Below are positions 16,984 to 25,285 of a stretch of 64,000 nucleotides of DNA, piece by piece. The DNA lies in contig NZ_AVSQ01000020.1 of the NCBI RefSeq assembly GCF_000685395.1, positions 1,396 to 65,395 on the forward strand. The letters are read 5' to 3'. This stretch comes from Candidatus Nitrosotenuis chungbukensis. GTDB lineage: Archaea > Thermoproteota > Nitrososphaeria > Nitrososphaerales > Nitrosopumilaceae. Positions within the stretch are counted from its first letter, which is position 1. Each line of letters begins with the position of its first letter. Under the pieces are notes generated by a model. It ran no database searches and had not been told where the DNA came from. It saw only the letters and a list, made by a program, of their open reading frames with translations. The position numbers and the translations under genes were made by a program.

Positions 16984-17912
16984 AGCCAGCACATCACGTA
17001 GCCTGATTCGGTTTTGAATTTAGGCGGATCTTTTTTGCATTTTTCCATTACATGAGGGCACCTATCAATGAACCTGCATCCAGGGTTTGGATCAAGTAGA
17101 TTTGGCGGGCTGCCCGGAATGTATTTTGGTTTTTCAGTCCCACGTAATCGCGGAATGGATTGAATTAGAGCTTGCGTATACGGATGCTTTGGCTTCTCAA
17201 ATATTTCACGCGATGTTCCAAACTCAATCATTTTGCCCCCATACATTATCCCAATTTTTTCACAAACCTCAGAAATTGTCGACAGATCATGGGAAATCAG
17301 CATGATTGACATTCCTTCTTTTTTTAGACCTTTGAGCAAGTTGAGGATTTGTGCTTGAACGAGTACGTCTAAGGCAGTTGTTGGCTCGTCTGCAATCATG
17401 ATTTTTGGCCTCAACAGCAATGCCATTGCGATGACCACGCGCTGCTTCATTCCGCCGCTCAATTCATGTGGATATTTTTGTAAGACATCTTCTTTGAGTC
17501 CAACAGAACGCACAGCCCATTTCATAGTATCAGAATAGTCTCCATCAAAATCATGCTGCCTTAGAACGTCTGAGAGTTGCTGAGACACGGTAAAGACGGG
17601 ATCAAGCGAGTTCATTGCGCCCTGAAATACCATTGAGATTTTTTTCCAGCGTTGTTTTTTATCAAATTCATCTTTAGACAACTCCAAAATGGAATCACCA
17701 TCAAACAAAATCTTGCCAGAGACAATTTTGCCCCCTGGAACCATTCGGATTATAGACAAGCCCAGTGTGCTCTTGCCGCACGCACTCTCCCCTGCAATCC
17801 CAATTGATTCGCCATCCTCTAAACTAAAACTAACATCCTCTACTGCATGCACATTGCCTTTCTCTGTGATATAGTACGTGTTTAGGCCATCAATTGTCAA
17901 AAATTGTGTCAT
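16974..17912 (-). CDS. peptide/oligopeptide ABC transporter ATP-binding protein (DppD/OppD type)
   Basis: The protein from MTQFLTIDGLNTYY has about 312 residues. Walker A is GESACGKST, signature LSGGMKQRV, Walker B IMIADEPTTALD, H-loop ISHDLS, and the C-terminal oligopeptide-transporter extension with Cys cluster (NPGCRFIDRCP, KCKKDPP, MCWL). The ATG at 17912 is preferred because the extra upstream residues have no family character. Permease and binding-protein genes are not adjacent, so the partners must be elsewhere. Confidence 0.85.
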   Translation of the reverse strand: MTQFLTIDGLNTYYITEKGNVHAVEDVSFSLEDGESIGIAGESACGKSTLGLSIIRMVPGGKIVSGKILFDGDSILELSKDEFDKKQRWKKISMVFQGAMNSLDPVFTVSQQLSDVLRQHDFDGDYSDTMKWAVRSVGLKEDVLQKYPHELSGGMKQRVVIAMALLLRPKIMIADEPTTALDVLVQAQILNLLKGLKKEGMSIMLISHDLSTISEVCEKIGIMYGGKMIEFGTSREIFEKPKHPYTQALIQSIPRLRGTEKPKYIPGSPPNLLDPNPGCRFIDRCPHVMEKCKKDPPKFKTESGYVMCWLYE

Positions 17913-18422
17913 GCAGTCACCTTTGCCTTGATAGCAATGAGAAGCATTTAACTTTAGACATATAGATGTGAAGCAAAATAGTCCATATGATTTCAAGGAG
18001 AAATGCAGTCTTGGGTAATCATACCAAAATACCTCAACAGCAAAATCATGATTGTGTGGTTAGACGTGCTAGGTAAGTGAGTGGTACAGAGTTTAACCCC
18101 CGATGTCACATTCATGAGAAATTAGGACATATTAGATACTTTGACGCTTGCCGAACTACTATGTTTTGAAAAAGAAGATCCAGGAAGATACGGCTGGCAA
18201 AAAGGTGGGGATACCAACAATGACAGAAGAATATTTTCAGATGATCATGGCCATCTTAGTTTAGCTTAACATTATCTAACATTCCTACGTTCCTACCTAA
18301 TTACACGTATTTGCAATTAATGTGGGATATTTGTAGATAATGTCTGTTTTTAATCAAATTATCGTCGCCTATTTTGTGAAATTATTTTTTATTACTCATA
18401 GCTACCCCACACCTATATGGAA
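17913..18422. other. 510-bp gap with one doubtful small ORF
   Basis: No convincing gene. A TTG frame at 18141-18269 (+) gives 42 residues (LTLAELLCFEKEDPGRY, ending HGHLSLA); its make-up looks protein-like, but an in-frame TAG lies just upstream, so it may be a remnant. GATAAT/ATTATC near 18337-18365 can pair. No tRNA signature seen. Confidence 0.3.
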
Positions 18423-18438
18423 TGATGACTGATCATCA
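18423..18438 (+). promoter_or_regulatory. inverted repeat immediately before the receiver gene
   Basis: TGATGA-CTGA-TCATCA forms a perfect 6-bp inverted repeat ending 2 nt before the ATG at 18441, and a TATA-like CTATAT sits just upstream (about 18413). It could be an operator between TATA box and start, or a hairpin at the very 5' end of the mRNA. Confidence 0.35.
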
Positions 18439-18440
18439 TC

Positions 18441-18818
18441 ATGGAAAAACAAAATATTCTTCTTGTGGATGACGATGCTGATCTTCTAAAGGTTATGTCC
18501 GAAGTGATAACCACGTTAGGATATGGTGCAATTTTAGCAAGTAATGGGCAGGAGGCTGTCTTACAATTTGAAAAACACATACCAAATCTTGTATTCATGG
18601 ATGTAAAAATGCCAATACTGGATGGATTTGATGCATTTTTTCGCATAAGGAGTAAATTCCCAAATGCAAACATCATCATGATGACTGGATTTGCTGATCA
18701 TGCCAGATGGAAGGAAGTAAAATCAGCTTGCGCCATTTATTTATTAGAAAAACCATGGCCTACTGAATTTCTCTCAGAATTAATAAGAAGACATGTAACT
18801 ACAAAGGTATCTTGTTAA
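18441..18818 (+). CDS. CheY-like single-domain response regulator
   Basis: 125 residues: acidic cluster VDDDADLL (10-12), Asp54 in FMDVKMP, the switch Thr in IMMTG and the Lys in LLEKPW. Stand-alone receiver. It precedes, on the same strand, a soluble kinase at 19058, although a 240-bp gap with several hairpins separates them. The pair may be one signalling system. Confidence 0.9.
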   Translation: MEKQNILLVDDDADLLKVMSEVITTLGYGAILASNGQEAVLQFEKHIPNLVFMDVKMPILDGFDAFFRIRSKFPNANIIMMTGFADHARWKEVKSACAIYLLEKPWPTEFLSELIRRHVTTKVSC

Positions 18819-18921
18819 GATGATATTAATTTTCTAGCGTACAACTAAAACTAGTTCGTCTGTAAATATGAAATCTGTAGTTTAATTGATTAGACACGAA
18901 TCAAACTAAAGTTAAATCTAT

Positions 18922-19010
18922 GGAAAACAGACTGAATTTAGTTTTCCGCGATTTTCAAAAAATTTGTAAGTAATCTGACCATACTTACAGTTATGTCAGT
19001 AAAATTGACA
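18922..19010 (+). other. three successive hairpins upstream of a kinase gene
   Basis: GGAAAAC/GTTTTCC (18922-18947), TGTAAGT/ACTTACA (18965-18989) and TGTCA/TGACA (18994-19010) stand in a row in the 240-bp gap before the kinase. The spacing suggests a structured leader or small RNA, but each stem is short and the DNA is AT-rich, so chance is possible. Confidence 0.25.
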
Positions 19011-19057
19011 ACAACGTAAGCGCATCTTATATCATTGTACGAAGGTGAGATAGACAA

Positions 19058-19924
19058 GTGAAGAAACAGACAGTTAAGAAACATGACAACTTAATCAATA
19101 CTGAGCAAGAACAGATCCGAAAAATTGCGACAAAAAATAACAATATTGAGAAAATAAACTTTTTAAAAACAGAGCTGGAAATAGCGGCCAATCAAATACA
19201 GATGCAAGATGCAGAGCTTGAAACTGCAACTAATCGAATACAAGTGCAAGATGCAGAGATGGAGAAATCTGCAAAATTATCCGCAATAGGTTTGTTGTCA
19301 AGTCAAATCGCTCATGATCTTAGATCACCCCTAGCCATAATCGAATCGGCTCTGTGGCTACTTAGGCAAAATAGCCTGACTGAAGAGCAAGATGACAAAC
19401 TTCAGGTAATAGGCAGAGCAGTCAATAAAATGAAAAGCGAGATAGACAGAACGCTAAGCTTTGTAAGAAACACCCCATTAGAGATACAAACGTGTTTGAT
19501 TTCAAATATCATCCAGTCCACGCTCTCAAACATCAATTTGCCAAAATCCATAAAGGTAAAAACAATTAACTGTGATGTGATGATAGTATGCGATCCAAAA
19601 AAATTAGAAATTGTATTTACAAACTTGTTCAACAATGCGGCAGATGCAATGAGTAAATCAGGTGACTTGATCATAGAAGTGATTGAAGACCAAAATTCAA
19701 ACATCATTAAAGTACAGAATTCCGGCCCCACGATTCCCAAAGACGTATTATCAAAACTTTTTGTGCCCTTATTTACCACCAAACAAAACGGAACAGGACT
19801 CGGTCTTTCAAGCTGCCGAAACATCATAACACAGCATGCGGGAACGATAACTGCAAGCAGCGAGCCCACAGTCTTTACTATCGAGATACCAAAAAACCTG
19901 GCATCTATTGTTGAAAAAGCGTAA
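19058..19924 (+). CDS. cytosolic sensor histidine kinase with repeated coiled-coil N-terminus
   Basis: 288 residues, GTG start, no membrane segment. Residues 40-75 contain two near-identical heptad segments (ANQIQMQDAELETA / TNRIQVQDAEMEKS). H-box is QIAHDLRSPLAIIESALWLL, N-box NLFNNAADAM, G1 VQNSGPTIPKDVLSKLF (Asp of the usual DxGxGI is Asn) and G2 GTGLGLSSCRNI. Together with the kinase at 4507 it forms a small-kinase subfamily. Partner is likely the receiver at 18441. Confidence 0.85.
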   Translation: MKKQTVKKHDNLINTEQEQIRKIATKNNNIEKINFLKTELEIAANQIQMQDAELETATNRIQVQDAEMEKSAKLSAIGLLSSQIAHDLRSPLAIIESALWLLRQNSLTEEQDDKLQVIGRAVNKMKSEIDRTLSFVRNTPLEIQTCLISNIIQSTLSNINLPKSIKVKTINCDVMIVCDPKKLEIVFTNLFNNAADAMSKSGDLIIEVIEDQNSNIIKVQNSGPTIPKDVLSKLFVPLFTTKQNGTGLGLSSCRNIITQHAGTITASSEPTVFTIEIPKNLASIVEKA

Positions 19925-20068
19925 TTTTTAAAACCGCCCCAGGAACCGATTTAAATTTTTTAAGGAATACTAGACGTTGTGGTTCTAAATTGATGTTCCA
20001 GTTGAAATTTTAGTCAAATTTGCGCTTTCCATAAGTTTATCTTTAGTTTCATTGCGAAATCGATTTAC

Positions 20069-20587
20069 TTGCAAGTTCCAATATGTAATTTTGATGCAAA
20101 AAACGCAATCTTGTGCCCCCAGTGCGAGTCAAAGGTCGAGTCAGGCCAGCTGACAAAAGCAGACGTGGATGCCTCAATAAAGCTTGCAAAACTTGCAAAA
20201 ACAAATTCAGAGATAGACAAGTTTTCCTTGTTTTCATGCAGAGAGGTGTCAGGTGATTTTGTACTATACCTGTCAAAAGCAGACATCGACATCATCAGAC
20301 AGAGCAGAGTGCTCTACAGAACTCTGCAGAACGAGTTCTCAGGAAAAATTTGGCTCGTAGAATCAGAGGCAAACGACAGAAAGTTCATCGAGGATTTGTT
20401 CTTTCCAATAAGAATTCTGTCTATAAACGTGGTTTGGGTTCCGGGTGGAATTCAGAAAACCAAGGTAATCGTGTCTGGAAAGTGGACTGCAAAGTTCCCA
20501 ATTGACATAAACAAGGTCATAAACATTGTAAAGCAGGTGCGCCAACTGGACATAGTAATAGAATTTGAGGACAGCCAGAGAAAATGA
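20069..20587 (+). CDS. zinc-finger plus KH-like RNA-binding protein (archaeal NusA-related)
   Basis: 172 residues from a TTG start. The N-terminus has two Cys sites (PICNFDAKNAILCPQC) like the treble-clef head of an archaeal protein family carrying KH-like domains related to NusA. The body has KH-type strand/helix order (KIWLVESEANDRKFIEDLF, IVSGKWTAKFPIDINKVINIV). It overlaps aspS by 4 nt (ATGA), so the two are translated together. Function in transcription or translation is inferred from the family and neighbour. Confidence 0.6.
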   Translation: MQVPICNFDAKNAILCPQCESKVESGQLTKADVDASIKLAKLAKTNSEIDKFSLFSCREVSGDFVLYLSKADIDIIRQSRVLYRTLQNEFSGKIWLVESEANDRKFIEDLFFPIRILSINVVWVPGGIQKTKVIVSGKWTAKFPIDINKVINIVKQVRQLDIVIEFEDSQRK

Positions 20588-21867
20588 AATTCAAGAAAAC
20601 TCACAACATTGACGAAATATCGGCAAGCATGGAAGGGCAAGATGTGGTAATCGGAGGATGGGTAGAAGACCTCAGAAAGCTTGGAAAACTGGCGTTTCTA
20701 ACAGTGCGCGATGTGACAGGACTTGCCCAGATAATTGCCAAAGACGCCACAAGCATACCGGAGGACTTGACAAGACAGAGCGTCATCATGGTGAGCGGAA
20801 CCGTCCAGAGCACAAAGGCCCGCGATTTTAAATTTGAGATAAAGGCAAACGGAATTGACATCCTAACAAAGGCGGTGCACCCACTCCCAATTGATCCAAT
20901 TGGAAGACTAGAGAGCAACATTGACAACAGGTTAAACGCAAGAGCACTGGACTTGAGAAACCAAAGAGTTGCCGCGATTTTTAAGATAAGACACCATGTC
21001 CTGGCATCCTTGAGAAGAATCCTTTCGCAAAAAAGATTCATCGAGGTGACAACGCCAAAAATAATCGGCAGTGCAAGCGAGGGCGGCGCAAATCTGTTTT
21101 CACTAGAGTATTTTGGCAAAAAAGGCTACCTTGCGCAAAGCCCGCAACTATACAAAGAGCAGCTGACAATCGGCCTTGAGAGAGTGTTCGAGATTGCGTC
21201 GTTTTACCGCGCAGAAAAGTCACACACGGGAAGACATCTGAGCGAATTTACCAGCATAGACATCGAGGCAGCATTTATGGATTATACAGATGTAATCGAT
21301 GTTTTAGAATCGCTTGTTGTTTCTGTGTTCAAAGACGTTGCGGAAAATTGCGCCGAAGAGCTAAAAATCTTGGAGCGGGACCTAAAAGTTCCGCAGCAGC
21401 CATTTGAGAGAGTCACGTATCAGCAGGTTCTAGAAGAATTGGCAAAAGAAGGAATTACCGTTCAGTTTGGCGAGGATCTTTTAGACTCGCATTTGAAAAT
21501 AATCGGCAACAATCATCCAGGATTTTTCTTTTTGATTGACTGGCCTATGAAGCTAAAGCCGTTTTACATTCATGAAAAAGATGAAAACCCAGAGTTGTCA
21601 AGGTCATTTGACTTGCAGTATGGGTATTTGGAATTATCGTCAGGTGGAACAAGGCTCCACGATCCTGACAAGCTAAGGTCACGCCTTGCAGAGCAGGGGC
21701 TGGATCCTGCAAACTTTGAGGATCACCTAAGGGCCTTTGACTGGGGCATGCCGCCACACTCCGGGTGGGGAATGGGCCTTGACAGACTAATGGCAGTGAT
21801 AATTGGAACAGACAACGTCAGAGAGGTAGTCCTGTATCCGCGAGACCCGGAAAGACTAAGCCCATAA
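20584..21867 (+). CDS. aspS: aspartyl-tRNA synthetase (archaeal type)
   Basis: 427 residues: N-terminal OB anticodon-binding domain (VVIGGWVEDLRKLGKLAFLTVRD in outline), class II catalytic core with motif 2 (FRAEKSHTGRHLSEF) and motif 3 (GWGMGLDRLMAVI). Short archaeal form without the bacterial insertion. Whether it also charges tRNA-Asn depends on anticodon-pocket residues that I cannot score. It is coupled to the Zn-KH gene. Confidence 0.95.
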   Translation: MKFKKTHNIDEISASMEGQDVVIGGWVEDLRKLGKLAFLTVRDVTGLAQIIAKDATSIPEDLTRQSVIMVSGTVQSTKARDFKFEIKANGIDILTKAVHPLPIDPIGRLESNIDNRLNARALDLRNQRVAAIFKIRHHVLASLRRILSQKRFIEVTTPKIIGSASEGGANLFSLEYFGKKGYLAQSPQLYKEQLTIGLERVFEIASFYRAEKSHTGRHLSEFTSIDIEAAFMDYTDVIDVLESLVVSVFKDVAENCAEELKILERDLKVPQQPFERVTYQQVLEELAKEGITVQFGEDLLDSHLKIIGNNHPGFFFLIDWPMKLKPFYIHEKDENPELSRSFDLQYGYLELSSGGTRLHDPDKLRSRLAEQGLDPANFEDHLRAFDWGMPPHSGWGMGLDRLMAVIIGTDNVREVVLYPRDPERLSP

Positions 21868-21902
21868 AAAGATAAATTCAAAGAAAAGAGAAAAAACCCT
21901 AA

Positions 21903-22244
21903 TTGGTAACTTGCGAATTTTGCAGCTCTAGGTTCGGCGACAGAAAATGCTATTTCTGCCAAAAGCAAGTTTGCACATCTTGTATGACAGATGACAGAAC
22001 TAGATGCAAAAAATGCTACATCGACAAGCGAAAACTGGGCTTAAAGGCAACAATTAAGAAAAATAAGATAATCGTAGGATTTGTGGCATTTGTGTGGTTT
22101 TACGCAGTGTTCCCAGGGCCGCTTATCCCAGGACTCCATCAGGGGTACTATGTCGTTTTTGTGATCGCGGCAATAGTATGCATGATACCGCTTTGCCTGA
22201 TGATGTTTTTCTGGTCAAGGAATCCCCCTGCATCAGATGTATGA
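21903..22244 (+). CDS. zinc-finger membrane protein, function unknown
   Basis: 113 residues: a Cys-rich head with four CxxC pairs (CEFC, CYFC, CTSC, CKKC) resembling a B-box/LIM-like double zinc site, then two membrane helices (IIVGFVAFVWFYAVF and YYVVFVIAAIVCMIPLCLMMFF). TTG start. It follows aspS by 35 nt and may be in its transcript. No known family recognised. Confidence 0.6.
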   Translation: MVTCEFCSSRFGDRKCYFCQKQVCTSCMTDDRTRCKKCYIDKRKLGLKATIKKNKIIVGFVAFVWFYAVFPGPLIPGLHQGYYVVFVIAAIVCMIPLCLMMFFWSRNPPASDV

Positions 22245-23258
22245 TTACAGTAAAGAAACGATTTCCCTTGTGAATTCCGACGTGGTCTTTGTCCCACCAA
22301 TGTCACAAGTCTTGACTCCCTTGTTCACCACACCATATACGGCAGATTCTAATTTCTTGGCAACTTCAAAACATTTCGGATCGTTGTGTTTTGCACCTAG
22401 CCACTCTAACATCATCTTTGCAGACAAGATAAAAGAAGACGGGTTTGCAATTCCTTTTCCGGCAATGTCAAATGCCGCGCCATGCACTGGCTCAAATAAC
22501 GCAAAGTCATCTCCAATGTTCGCAGCTGGCGCCATGCCCAATCCACCCACCACTTCGGAAGATTCGTCAGATAAAATGTCGCCAAATAGGTTAGTGGTAA
22601 CAATAACATCGAAGGTTTCAGGACGTCTAATCAGATTCATTGCGCACGCATCAACATACATTTGATCAAACGATATGTCAGGATAGGATTTTGCGACATC
22701 GGCACAAACTCTAGAAAATAGACCGTCGGTCTTTCTCATGACGTTTGACTTGTGGACGCATGTGACGCGTTTTTTTCCATTTCTTATTCTTGCGGTTTCA
22801 AATGCATATTTTGCAATCTTTGCAGATGCCTTTTCGGAGATAATCCTAAATGCAACTGCGGCGCCCTGCACCTCAAACTCCTGTCCAGTGTACAAGTCCT
22901 CCGTGTTTTCCCGAACAATCACCATATCAATTCCATCCTTTAGGGCATTCATGCCAGGATAGGATTTTGCAGGCCGAATATTTGCATACAGGTCAAGCAT
23001 TCTTCGCAATACCACAATCACGTCAGCTGCAGATTCTCCGACTGGCGCCTTCATGCACACGTCAGATTTTTTGATTGCATCTAGCGTCTGATCAGGCAAT
23101 GCCTTTCCAAATTTTTCCAACGCAATATCGCCCGCAAGTAATTTTTCTACACTAAACTTAACATCTAATTTATCATGGATTGTGTTCAATACAGAAATTA
23201 CGGATTCTGATAATTCAGGCCCGATACCATCGCCAGTGATTAATGAAATCTTGTACAT
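22245..23258 (-). CDS. leuB: 3-isopropylmalate dehydrogenase (isocitrate/isopropylmalate family)
   Basis: 337 residues with the beta-decarboxylating dehydrogenase hallmarks: ITGDGIGPEL at the start, VIVRENTEDLYTGQE, KSNVMRKTDGLF and the metal/NAD site FGDILSDESSEVVGGLGMAPAANIG. Being directly downstream of leuA in the same operon favours 3-isopropylmalate over isocitrate or homoisocitrate. The gene abuts the convergent zinc-finger membrane gene with no gap. Confidence 0.85.
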   Translation of the reverse strand: MYKISLITGDGIGPELSESVISVLNTIHDKLDVKFSVEKLLAGDIALEKFGKALPDQTLDAIKKSDVCMKAPVGESAADVIVVLRRMLDLYANIRPAKSYPGMNALKDGIDMVIVRENTEDLYTGQEFEVQGAAVAFRIISEKASAKIAKYAFETARIRNGKKRVTCVHKSNVMRKTDGLFSRVCADVAKSYPDISFDQMYVDACAMNLIRRPETFDVIVTTNLFGDILSDESSEVVGGLGMAPAANIGDDFALFEPVHGAAFDIAGKGIANPSSFILSAKMMLEWLGAKHNDPKCFEVAKKLESAVYGVVNKGVKTCDIGGTKTTSEFTREIVSLL

Positions 23259-23273
23259 GACTAGTCGTTAAAC

Positions 23274-24797
23274 CTAGTTTCCGATCTTTTTTTGTTTTAG
23301 TGTTTTTTTGAACATTATTCGATTAATTCCTTCAATTACTGCCTGAACACTAGTAGTTACTATATCCTCACCGATTGATTTTGCAGACGCCACGTTCCCG
23401 TATGCATCGTCCACCTTTATGGTGACCTCGCATAGCGCATCTGCGCCACCTGAAATTGAATCAAGTTTGTATTCTTTGACTCGCACCTTGGCGATCTCGC
23501 CGGTAATCTTTTGTATGGCATTTAGCGCGGCATCAACTGGGCCCACGCCATAATCTGTTCCAATGTAATCAGTGCCATCAATGTTTAGCTTGACAAACGC
23601 ATAAGGCATTGTGCCTATTCCAGTAGAGACTGAAAATCCTGTTAGTTGAACTATTCTTTTTATCGGGTGCTCAGACAATAGTTCGTTTGCTATTGATAGC
23701 AATTCAACTTCGGTCACCTGTTTTCCTTGATCGCCGATTGCCTTTACCTTATCCAAGATTAGCTTTAGCTGCGTCTCACTTGCCTTTACGCCGTATTCTT
23801 CAAGCATTGCAGACACCCCGTGAACTCCGGCGTGTTTTCCCACTTGAAGCCATCGGGTTCTGCCAACCAACTCAGGACTTATCGGCTCGTATGTGAGCGG
23901 ATTATTCAAAATTCCATGCGTGTGAATGCCAGACTCGTGGCCAAACGCGTTTTCGCCTACAATTGCCTTGTTTGGCTGAACTTTGATTCCAACTAGATTT
24001 GAGACAAACTTGGAAGTTGCGTATAGTAGTTTGGTATTGATCCCAGTCTCCCACTTTTGCCCATGCCCAAACGGCAAACATTGCAATGCCATGACAAGTT
24101 CCTCAAGCGATGCGTTTCCTGCCCTCTCACCAATTCCGTTAATTGTAACGTGTGCACATTGTGCTCCGGCCTGGATCCCAGATATGGCGTTTGCAACTGC
24201 CAACCCAAAGTCGTTGTGACAGTGAACACTGATTGGCAAGTGTGATGCTGCGATTGCGTCCTTGGTAATTTCTGCAATATACTGAGGTGTAGAGTATCCA
24301 ACGGTGTCTGGAATGTCTATTCGGTCTGCTCCTGCCTTTGCCACTTCGGAAAACACGTGCTTTAGGAATTCACGGTCGGATCTTGTTGCGTCCTCTGCTG
24401 AAAATTCAACTTGCAAGCCATGAGATTTCCCATATTCGACTGCCTCTATTGCCTTAGATAGCGCCTCATCTCTAGTCATTTTGAGCTTGTACTGCAAGTG
24501 AATGTCAGATGTTGCGATGAATGTGTGGATGTAGTTTAGTCCGCAGTCTATTGCTGCATCTATGTCCTTCTTGGTCGTTCGTGCAAGGCCGCAAATCTCT
24601 GCAGAAAGGTTTGCCTTTGTTATTAGCCTAATTGCTTGTTGTTCTCCTTCAGATATTACTGGAAATCCAGCCTCTATTGCATCTACGCCAAGCTCGTCTA
24701 GCTTTTTTGCAATTTCGAGTTTTTTCTCCGGCGACAGTGCGACGCCAGGTGTTTGCTCTCCGTCCCGTAACGTGGTGTCAAAAATCCTAACTCTCAA
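23274..24797 (-). CDS. leuA: 2-isopropylmalate synthase
   Basis: 507 residues, full length with regulatory C-terminal domain. Signatures: FDTTLRDGEQTPGVALSPEKK, HCHNDFGLAVANA, GINGIGERAGN-like segment (TINGIGERAGNASLEE), and the C-terminal LeuA dimer domain (YTD..GVGPVDAALNAI). It condenses acetyl-CoA with 2-oxoisovalerate, entering leucine synthesis. It overlaps ilvN by 4 nt. A citramalate synthase function cannot be excluded from sequence alone. Confidence 0.9.
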   Translation of the reverse strand: MRVRIFDTTLRDGEQTPGVALSPEKKLEIAKKLDELGVDAIEAGFPVISEGEQQAIRLITKANLSAEICGLARTTKKDIDAAIDCGLNYIHTFIATSDIHLQYKLKMTRDEALSKAIEAVEYGKSHGLQVEFSAEDATRSDREFLKHVFSEVAKAGADRIDIPDTVGYSTPQYIAEITKDAIAASHLPISVHCHNDFGLAVANAISGIQAGAQCAHVTINGIGERAGNASLEELVMALQCLPFGHGQKWETGINTKLLYATSKFVSNLVGIKVQPNKAIVGENAFGHESGIHTHGILNNPLTYEPISPELVGRTRWLQVGKHAGVHGVSAMLEEYGVKASETQLKLILDKVKAIGDQGKQVTEVELLSIANELLSEHPIKRIVQLTGFSVSTGIGTMPYAFVKLNIDGTDYIGTDYGVGPVDAALNAIQKITGEIAKVRVKEYKLDSISGGADALCEVTIKVDDAYGNVASAKSIGEDIVTTSVQAVIEGINRIMFKKTLKQKKIGN

Positions 24798-25276
24798 TCT
24801 CCGCCCCTCTGCAATGCCGCAACGCCGGTTTTTGCCATGTCCAAGATTTCGTATTTGGACAATAGCTCCTGAAGGTTTTCTATCTGATCAGGGGTGGCAG
24901 TCAATTCTAGCATGATGGAGTCCTTTCTCGCATCGTGGATTTTTGCCCCAAATGAATTTGCAATATTGTTTATCTCCATGGTATCAGATGCCTTTGATAC
25001 TTTAACTCTAAATAAGACCAATTCTCTATATACGGTTTTTTTCTCATCTAGGCGCTTTACCTCTATCGTATCAATCATTTTGTCAAGCTGTTTTACAATT
25101 TGTTCGATCTGCTTCTCATCGCCTATTGTGGTGATTGTCATCTTGGAAAACTCGGGGTTTTGCGTCGTTCCAACTGAGATGCTATCTATGTTAAAGTTCC
25201 TCGACCTGAAAAGATGAGTCACCTTAAAGAGAATCCCCGGTTTGTTTTCGACAAGTATTGAAAGTATTGCCCACAT
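24794..25276 (-). CDS. ilvN: acetolactate synthase small (regulatory) subunit
   Basis: 160 residues: N-terminal ACT domain (WAILSILVENKPGILFKVTHLFRSRNFNIDS in outline) and second ACT-like half (RELVLFRVKV, SIMLELTATPDQIENLQELL). It confers valine feedback control on the large subunit. It lies 9 nt after ilvB and overlaps leuA by 4 nt, so the genes are co-translated. Confidence 0.95.
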   Translation of the reverse strand: MWAILSILVENKPGILFKVTHLFRSRNFNIDSISVGTTQNPEFSKMTITTIGDEKQIEQIVKQLDKMIDTIEVKRLDEKKTVYRELVLFRVKVSKASDTMEINNIANSFGAKIHDARKDSIMLELTATPDQIENLQELLSKYEILDMAKTGVAALQRGGD

Positions 25277-25285
25277 TTCAGATCA

